Positions 31,391-35,946 of a DNA stretch of 35,946 nt are shown in pieces (position 1 is the first letter of the stretch; each line of letters opens with the position of its first letter). Below the pieces are notes generated by a model. The model saw nothing but the letters and a program-made list of their open reading frames with translations, was not told the DNA's origin and made no database searches. The stretch is from Symsagittifera roscoffensis (Eukaryota; Xenacoelomorpha; Acoela; Convolutidae), in the NCBI RefSeq assembly GCF_963678635.1, contig NW_026971582.1, positions 1-35,946 of the forward strand. Direction: 5' to 3'. A program made the position numbers and the translations under genes.

Positions 31391-31834
31391 CTAGTTCTTG
31401 TGAAATTTGTGTGGTTTCTGGGGAATCGTTGTTGGAATGGTCATTGGTAAAGGGGCAGTATTTCGGGGTTGCTTGGGAAATATGAGAAATGGACGAGGGG
31501 GAATCATTTGTGGACTGGGAGTGAATAGGTCGAAAGGGGGGTTGGGAAATGCTGGTGGGCTGGGTTCGGAGTTTGCAAATTCGTCTGGGGTTTCGATGTC
31601 TGATTTATTAAATTGGGATATTGTATTGAAAACGGTGATGTCTGAATTAGTGTCAGAATCCATGCCGGATGATATGTTAACATGGGGTGATTCAGGTGGC
31701 GGGAAAGCAAAAAGTGGGATGATGGGAATTGGGTTTTGGCTGGGTGGGAAATGGAACGGTGAAGGGATCCAACTTGTCGGCTCATCGTGGGCTAGAAAAA
31801 TGATTGTTCTGAGATTGAAAGTTTTTCTTTTCAA
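31391..31834 (-). CDS. Proline-rich ORF of the minus-strand element
   Basis: An uninterrupted 147-codon ORF starting MKRKTFNLRTIIFLAHDEPT, followed by a Pro/Ser/Asp-rich, probably disordered protein (PSPPAFPNPPFDLFTPS). It lies between the 78-codon leader ORF and the gag-like gene on the same strand, about 75 bases before the gag frame opens. It may be the N-terminal part of Gag, separated by a later frame loss, or an accessory protein. The opposite-strand ORF here is a shadow. No counterpart is seen in the plus element. Confidence 0.45.
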   Translation of the reverse strand: MKRKTFNLRTIIFLAHDEPTSWIPSPFHFPPSQNPIPIIPLFAFPPPESPHVNISSGMDSDTNSDITVFNTISQFNKSDIETPDEFANSEPSPPAFPNPPFDLFTPSPQMIPPRPFLIFPKQPRNTAPLPMTIPTTIPQKPHKFHKN

Positions 31835-31889
31835 TTTTACTGCAGTTATAAAGAAACGATTAGAGATCTTTTTATCAATCGTTATTGTA

Positions 31890-32123
31890 CTATGTCTGCA
31901 AATGAAAATCTAAATTCATTGCTAATAAAACTCTGAATATAAAAGTTTGTGTTGGCTTTTGCCGTCCGACCATTAAACTTATGAGTAGGTTCCGTTGTAG
32001 TCGTATATCGTCTCTTGTCCGAGGTCTTCTTCCAATACCGGGGAGTACTCGTATTGTTCGGAATAATGGCTCTGATCTATTGAGTCGTAGAGACATTTCA
32101 TTTAAATTATTATCGTGTAACAT
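31890..32123 (-). CDS. Conserved 78-codon leader ORF of the minus element
   Basis: From the ATG at 32123 (MLHDNNLNEMSLRLNRSEPL) through GIGRRPRTRDDIR to FHLQT then TAG. The homologous ORF of the plus element is at 32770-33003, same length, no indels. Upstream in the same frame lie two TAA codons, so the shared ATG is the likely start. It begins about 77 bases inside the primer-binding site. It is basic, with an arginine-rich centre that could bind RNA. Unknown family. Confidence 0.55.
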   Translation of the reverse strand: MLHDNNLNEMSLRLNRSEPLFRTIRVLPGIGRRPRTRDDIRLQRNLLISLMVGRQKPTQTFIFRVLLAMNLDFHLQT

Positions 32124-32200
32124 TTTTGCGATTTTGTCTAAGTCTAATCTATTTTTTGTTAGTTCCAAACTATTTTATTGCTTTAGGTCTTATTCGAGAC

Positions 32201-32216
32201 TTATGGTCGCACCAGA
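32201..32216 (-). promoter_or_regulatory. Primer-binding site of the minus element
   Basis: On the minus strand TCTGGTGCGACCATAA directly follows the LTR end AACTCA. TGG two bases after the LTR is the expected start of a tRNA-complementary PBS. It is identical in the plus element; the tRNA was not identified. Confidence 0.7.
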
Positions 32217-32272
32217 TGAGTTGTGACGGAATGTCTAACTCATAGAGTAATTTCAGATAAGGTACACCATCT
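32217..32272 (-). repeat. Truncated 5' LTR of the minus element (56 bp)
   Basis: Only the 3'-most 56 bases of this LTR remain (minus strand: gatggtgtaccttatctg to CACAACTCA). It is cut exactly where the TGGAACC start of the opposing LTR begins at 32273. The U3 and promoter parts are missing, so this element could not be transcribed from its own LTR. Confidence 0.8.
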
Positions 32273-32682
32273 TGGAACCTGATCTAAACTACATTTTATG
32301 ATTGGATAAATTAGATATTTTACCAATGTAAATTATTTAATATTAACCAATCATGATTCATCTAACTAACAACCCACTTATTTGTAAGTGCTGGAATTAC
32401 TTGTAATTTCAGCACCAGAGAGATTTGAATTTAACTTAGAAATTAGTTGACTCTCCAAGAAGACTTCAGCAACCGCAATAAACCAGTATACCCTAGATCT
32501 ATTGAGCCTAGCAGAGACTAGTTAAACAACCTGAGACTAGATAGTATAAGAGTAAGATTAGGATCGGTATTCGACTAAGAAGTTGCACGAATCTATCCGG
32601 CCGAAAATAAGATAGCGTGACGAGCAGACGGTGTACCCTATCCGAAATTACTCTATGAGTTATACCCTTCGGTCATAACTCA
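32273..32682 (+). repeat. 5' LTR of the plus-strand retrotransposon
   Basis: 410 bases, TGGAACCTG to CATAACTCA, homologous to the inverted LTR at 27984-28361 with about 30 bases of net insertion. It contains TATA-like tataagag at 32545-32552, conserved in position in the other copy. It is the likely promoter for the ORFs downstream. Confidence 0.85.
32545..32552 (+). promoter_or_regulatory. TATA-like box in the LTR
   Basis: The tataagag sequence lies about 130 bases before the LTR end; the minus element has tataagaa at the matching place. A U3 promoter is inferred. Confidence 0.45.
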
Positions 32683-32698
32683 TCTGGTGCGACCATAA
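32683..32698 (+). promoter_or_regulatory. Primer-binding site of the plus element
   Basis: TCTGGTGCGACCATAA immediately follows the LTR; identical to the site at 32201-32216. Complementary to a tRNA 3' end of the form ...GGTCGCACCA. Confidence 0.7.
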
Positions 32699-32769
32699 GT
32701 CTCGAACAAGACCTTAGTAGCTTAGAATTAACCAATAATAGATTAGAATTTAGACAAAACATTTACAAA

Positions 32770-33003
32770 ATGTTATACGACAATAATTTAATCGAAATGT
32801 CTCTACGACTCAATAGATCAGAGCCAATATTCCGAACGATAACAGAACTACCCGGAATTGGAAGAAGACCTCGAACCAGAGACGACATACGACAAAGCAG
32901 AAACTTACCATATAGTTATATGATAGTTCGGCAAAAGCCAGAACAAACTTTTGTATTTAGAATACTACTAGCAATGAATTTAGATTTTCATTTGCAAACA
33001 TAA
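32770..33003 (+). CDS. Conserved 78-codon leader ORF of the plus element
   Basis: MLYDNNLIEMSLRLNRSEPI, then GIGRRPRTRDDIR, ending NLDFHLQT and TAA. The reading frame is open upstream to 32659, inside the LTR and across the PBS, but has no ATG there. Compared with the minus copy, 78 codons align without gaps, with roughly a dozen silent and about fifteen replacement differences, and no stops. That hints at selection on the protein. The product is small, basic in the middle, and of unknown function; it might be an accessory RNA-binding protein or the first exon of a spliced product. Confidence 0.6.
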   Translation: MLYDNNLIEMSLRLNRSEPIFRTITELPGIGRRPRTRDDIRQSRNLPYSYMIVRQKPEQTFVFRILLAMNLDFHLQT

Positions 33004-33934
33004 AATTTTGAAGTCAATCTTCAAAATCATTTCAGGCGCTAAACAAAACTATTAATATACAATAACGATTGATAAAAAGATCTCAGATCGTTTTCCTAAA
33101 TTCTGCAGTAATATACAAAACATGTTTGAAAAATATTTATTGAAAAATCAAAATAAAAATTAGTAGCATGACAATAAATGGTTAGTAATTATAAATCATC
33201 CTGTTGTTCCAGCTTCATCACCTAAACATAACAGCATTCATAAGCTCACTAATATCATAAAAACACTAAATCTTTTCTTTACACAAATTTAAATCATTTT
33301 AAACTTAAATTCACTTAATTTTAAAATCAGATCATCAAGGCTTATCCTTGGATCTTAAATCAATTTCTATTTAATTAAATTTAAAACTTGATCATCAAGG
33401 CCTATCCTTGGATCAAAAAGAACAACTTTGTTCTCCCCCATCCACTTAACTAGTGTCTAACGACCTCAAACGTCGATTCACTATCCAACCCTTTTAAAAA
33501 AAAACCCAGGACTAATAGAAATTTTTGAACAAAACTAATCATTCAAATTAGGATAAACAGTGAAGAACTTCGGTTATTCATCCTTCACTTGATCCCCCCT
33601 CTTACCAGACCCAGGATAAATCTTAGACTTAGTAAGTTTAAAATAGTATCTAACGAACTACTCGCGTTCTAATTATACCTGAACCTTGTGGATCGATTTA
33701 CTATTCTCCAACCCTGAACACAATCACTACCCTTAAGTAAGATTAAGTAAGTTAACACCTTAGCTTATACTAGCCACGAGAAAGTAAAAAATCATTCTTC
33801 GGAATTGATATACTTTTCTCCCCAACCCTGAACAAATAGACCCAGGTTAGGCTAACAAAAAAAATCTTAAGGACTAACAGTTTAGGCAAATAGAAATCAT
33901 TTAACAACCTTTTGCACCCGTCATCCTAAACCTT
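33004..33934 (+). other. Leader region of the plus element with repeated stem-loop motifs
   Basis: No ORF. The start (about 33055-33115) is homologous to the minus element (acaataacgattgataaaaa), then the two diverge. Two direct copies of a motif with an imperfect hairpin (gatcatcaaggc, then tatccttggatc) lie at 33328-33354 and about 33388-33414. Other repeated phrases are caaccctgaaca (about 33708 and 33822) and acccagg (33506, 33608, 33840). A packaging or translation signal is possible. Confidence 0.5.
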
Positions 33935-34402
33935 ATGTCATTTAAAAACCTAGGAAATAATCAAACAATCGTTTTACACAATTGTGAAATAGATAACAAA
34001 AAATACGATCTTGTAATCACACCACACACACAAACAGTTGGATATATCAGAACAAAACGACAAACACTAAAAAGAAAAATAATAACTAAACAAAGACAAA
34101 TAACACGAAAAATATTTTCAAAAAATCGCAACGCATTTTCAGAATCAGAAACCAACAGTTTAGACGAACTTTATAAACTAAAAGAATCGATAGATAAAAA
34201 TTGCCCAATTCACGATCAATTATATTTTTCCGACTCAGAAACAACTTCAAATTCATCAAAAAGAGGAAAAAGAAGAATAAAAAAGCAATTTAAACACAAA
34301 CCAGTACATTTATATAATTGGAATCAACCAAATAGACACATTGATAATTACATATTAACAGTCATCAAACGAAAAAATGAGCTCAACGCACACCCCAGGT
34401 GA
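33935..34402 (+). CDS. Basic 155-codon ORF of the plus element
   Basis: ATG at 33935: MSFKNLGNNQTIVLHNCEI, then a Lys/Arg-rich stretch (IRTKRQTLKRKIITKQRQ), an acidic segment (ESETNSLDELYKLKESID), and another basic cluster (SSKRGKRRIKKQFKHK). It overlaps the next ORF by 26 bases in another frame. Composition suggests a nucleic-acid-binding or nuclear-targeted accessory protein. Not recognised. It is uninterrupted, unlike most genes in the window, so the plus element is comparatively young. Confidence 0.6.
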   Translation: MSFKNLGNNQTIVLHNCEIDNKKYDLVITPHTQTVGYIRTKRQTLKRKIITKQRQITRKIFSKNRNAFSESETNSLDELYKLKESIDKNCPIHDQLYFSDSETTSNSSKRGKRRIKKQFKHKPVHLYNWNQPNRHIDNYILTVIKRKNELNAHPR

Positions 34403-35177
34403 AGAAAGTCCAGATGATGATGATATCTTCCCCTTTATCGTAGATGCAACCACTGATAGAGGACAGCATATATTTTGCAAAAATTTACTCTTAAATTTGT
34501 TTGAACCCGGAATCAGTCCATGTAAAACAGAGTTCCCAGATGTAAAAATCAAAAGACAAATTATCGATCACTATTTGAAAGATATATGTAACATAACACA
34601 ACAATACGGAATCTACTCCATAGAATTCAACTCACCAAACCAGAATCACAGCAAATATGTAATTCAAACAGACGACCTTGATTTAGAATTTTCAAAAGTA
34701 TTCTCAGAATATATAAAAAGCATACAATATTATAACTCACAAAGAGCAAACTCCATATTCACCAATGAAGTTTTTGCAATAATATATAGTTATATCTCGA
34801 TATTAGAAAACGAAATCCCAATCCCAAATGTTTCACCGACAGAAACATCTAAACATATAAGAGTACGACATGAAATCACACTACTCTCTAGTTTTCTAAA
34901 TATAATTAAAGAAAATTTCACGAAAGATGAAGTTTCCCAACATACAAAACACGACTTACAAAAAATTTTGGCATGGCTCATAATAGATTATTTCACACAT
35001 AATATTGATTTAATTTCACAAGCAAGAAAAAATTTTAGACCCCAAAACTCAAACGATGATACTGCCATCACAGAACAATCAGACTATGTTTGGGACCCCG
35101 AATGGTCTCATCCCGCATTCATAAACTTCCCACAATCAATCTCAAGTCAAGCAATAAGTACGATAAGCAATAAGTAA
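34377..35177 (+). CDS. Gag-like 266-codon ORF of the plus element
   Basis: It starts MSSTHTPGEESPDDDDIFPF (acidic, disordered), followed by a long alpha-helical part (DATTDRGQHIFCKNLLLNLF, then FTNEVFAIIYSYISILENEI, HEITLLSSFLNIIKENFT, HDLQKILAWLIIDYFTHNI). The tail contains WDPEWSHPAF. Helix content and position suggest a capsid-type Gag, and a weak alignment to the minus-element remnant supports this. No major homology region or zinc knuckle was identified with confidence. The ATG lies inside the previous ORF, so reinitiation or leaky scanning is possible. The stop at 35175-35177 falls where a third frame opens. Confidence 0.6.
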   Translation: MSSTHTPGEESPDDDDIFPFIVDATTDRGQHIFCKNLLLNLFEPGISPCKTEFPDVKIKRQIIDHYLKDICNITQQYGIYSIEFNSPNQNHSKYVIQTDDLDLEFSKVFSEYIKSIQYYNSQRANSIFTNEVFAIIYSYISILENEIPIPNVSPTETSKHIRVRHEITLLSSFLNIIKENFTKDEVSQHTKHDLQKILAWLIIDYFTHNIDLISQARKNFRPQNSNDDTAITEQSDYVWDPEWSHPAFINFPQSISSQAISTISNK

Positions 35178-35236
35178 GAGTAATACCATTAACCATTGAT
35201 GCAACACCATTAAACTACAATACATTTTTACCCGAT

Positions 35237-35946
35237 ATGCAAAATAATACTTTAAACTCTACAGTCATACACAATGAAAACCTCAATGGAACTAGGAATC
35301 TTACTCAACAAGATATCCAGACACCATCACACTTCATAAATGAAGAAATCGTACACACAACAACTACACAACAAAGTATTTCACCAATACATCCCAATTT
35401 AACAACACCAAGAAATACAAACCCTTCACAAACACAGGTAACCTTACAATCAACCGTTAAACCTTCGGTTGCCCCAAAATATTCACACATGGATTACCAA
35501 ACATACAGACCCATGACAATACCGCCAAAAACACGCAAAAAGTTCACTAGAAACAATTTTGCAGACCATAATTATAATTACACACATCCATCAAAAACAA
35601 ATTATCAACCACGAAAAAATTTTAGTAATTATACAAGATCTCGAAACTGGGATAACTCAATGGCACCACCTAATTCAGTAAATTTCCAAACAAATTTACA
35701 TCCTCCACAGGATCGTAGTGAAAACTATCCATTTTTTCAACAAAATAAAAATAAAAAACAAACATCTTATCAAATGGATTACTTATCCTCAGATGATGAT
35801 TTCTTACAACCAGATATATTTGCACCCTATAATCAAGAATATCGTGGACAAGGAATACAGAAACCACATACAAATTATAGAATTTTTTCTCCACAACCGA
35901 TAGATACACAAAATCAACAACCAATCCAAAAACAAAACCCAATTAA
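35237..35946 (+). CDS. Gln/Asn/Pro-rich ORF running off the window (partial)
   Basis: This frame is open from 35174 to the last base; the first ATG is at 35237 (MQNNTLNSTVIHNENLNGTR). It is rich in Asn, Gln, Thr, Pro and Tyr, with a basic middle (RKKFTRNNFADHNYNYTH, then NYQPRKNFSNYTRSRNW) like a nucleocapsid without zinc knuckles. A later acidic patch reads LSSDDDFLQPDIF. It lies minus one relative to the Gag-like frame and opens right at that ORF's stop. So it is either a separate gene or the continuation of Gag by a frame change at the last codon. The protein may lead into pol beyond the window. Confidence 0.55.
   Translation, partial: MQNNTLNSTVIHNENLNGTRNLTQQDIQTPSHFINEEIVHTTTTQQSISPIHPNLTTPRNTNPSQTQVTLQSTVKPSVAPKYSHMDYQTYRPMTIPPKTRKKFTRNNFADHNYNYTHPSKTNYQPRKNFSNYTRSRNWDNSMAPPNSVNFQTNLHPPQDRSENYPFFQQNKNKKQTSYQMDYLSSDDDFLQPDIFAPYNQEYRGQGIQKPHTNYRIFSPQPIDTQNQQPIQKQNPI

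Noticed and set aside
31407-31913. 168-codon plus-strand ORF, glycine-rich
   Set aside because: It is the complement of the proline-rich minus-strand ORF that fits the orientation of the minus element.

Overview
The window looks like transposon-dense, AT-rich nuclear DNA of an invertebrate animal. The reasons are a Polinton/Maverick, a Penelope-like retroelement, LTR retrotransposons, short inverted-repeat DNA elements, a long satellite array, and two phase-compatible GT-AG exons of a probable host gene. I cannot name the species; a cnidarian-like AT-rich genome would fit but is a guess. There are no bacterial-style operons, rRNA, tRNA or CRISPR arrays.

Region 1 (1-9150) is a decayed Polinton, all on the plus strand. 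In order it holds an adenain-like protease, two structural-gene remnants, a glycine-rich membrane protein, a zinc-ribbon protein, a DDE integrase, a protein-primed type DNA polymerase B, an HNH-like zinc protein and a small unknown gene. Nearly every gene has frameshifts or stops, and the polymerase lacks one catalytic aspartate. A tandem duplication has copied the integrase 3' end and the polymerase 5' end. Just after the last gene, 9182-9367 holds direct and inverted repeats that look like a terminal structure.

Region 2 (9366-13740) is an array of about nine divergent units, roughly 500 bp each, marked by a GC-richer conserved block of about 45 bp. Region 3 (13745-21900) is a Penelope-like element. 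Its 5' segment (P) and an adjoining satellite-derived segment (S) are rearranged as S-P-S-S(inverted)-P(inverted, partial)-P-RT. This creates a near-perfect palindrome of about 3.2 kb centred at 16300/16301. The reverse transcriptase at 19310-21485 is a pseudogene with recognisable motifs, including YMDD.

Region 4 (21900-27980) is mostly non-coding. It has an imperfect inverted-repeat element (22590-23625), a cluster of short palindromes (24050-24545), two minus-strand exons that splice in frame (25590-25723 to 24872-25071), and two oppositely oriented copies of one short DNA element (25768-26137 and 26243-26648).

Region 5 (27984-35946) holds two related LTR retrotransposons head to head. 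The left one is on the minus strand, has a 378-bp 3' LTR, a 5' LTR cut to 56 bp, a decayed gag-like gene, and no recognisable pol. The right one is on the plus strand, has a full 410-bp 5' LTR, and runs off the window with intact ORFs. Both carry the same 78-codon ORF just after the primer-binding site, which is the least explained gene-like feature here.
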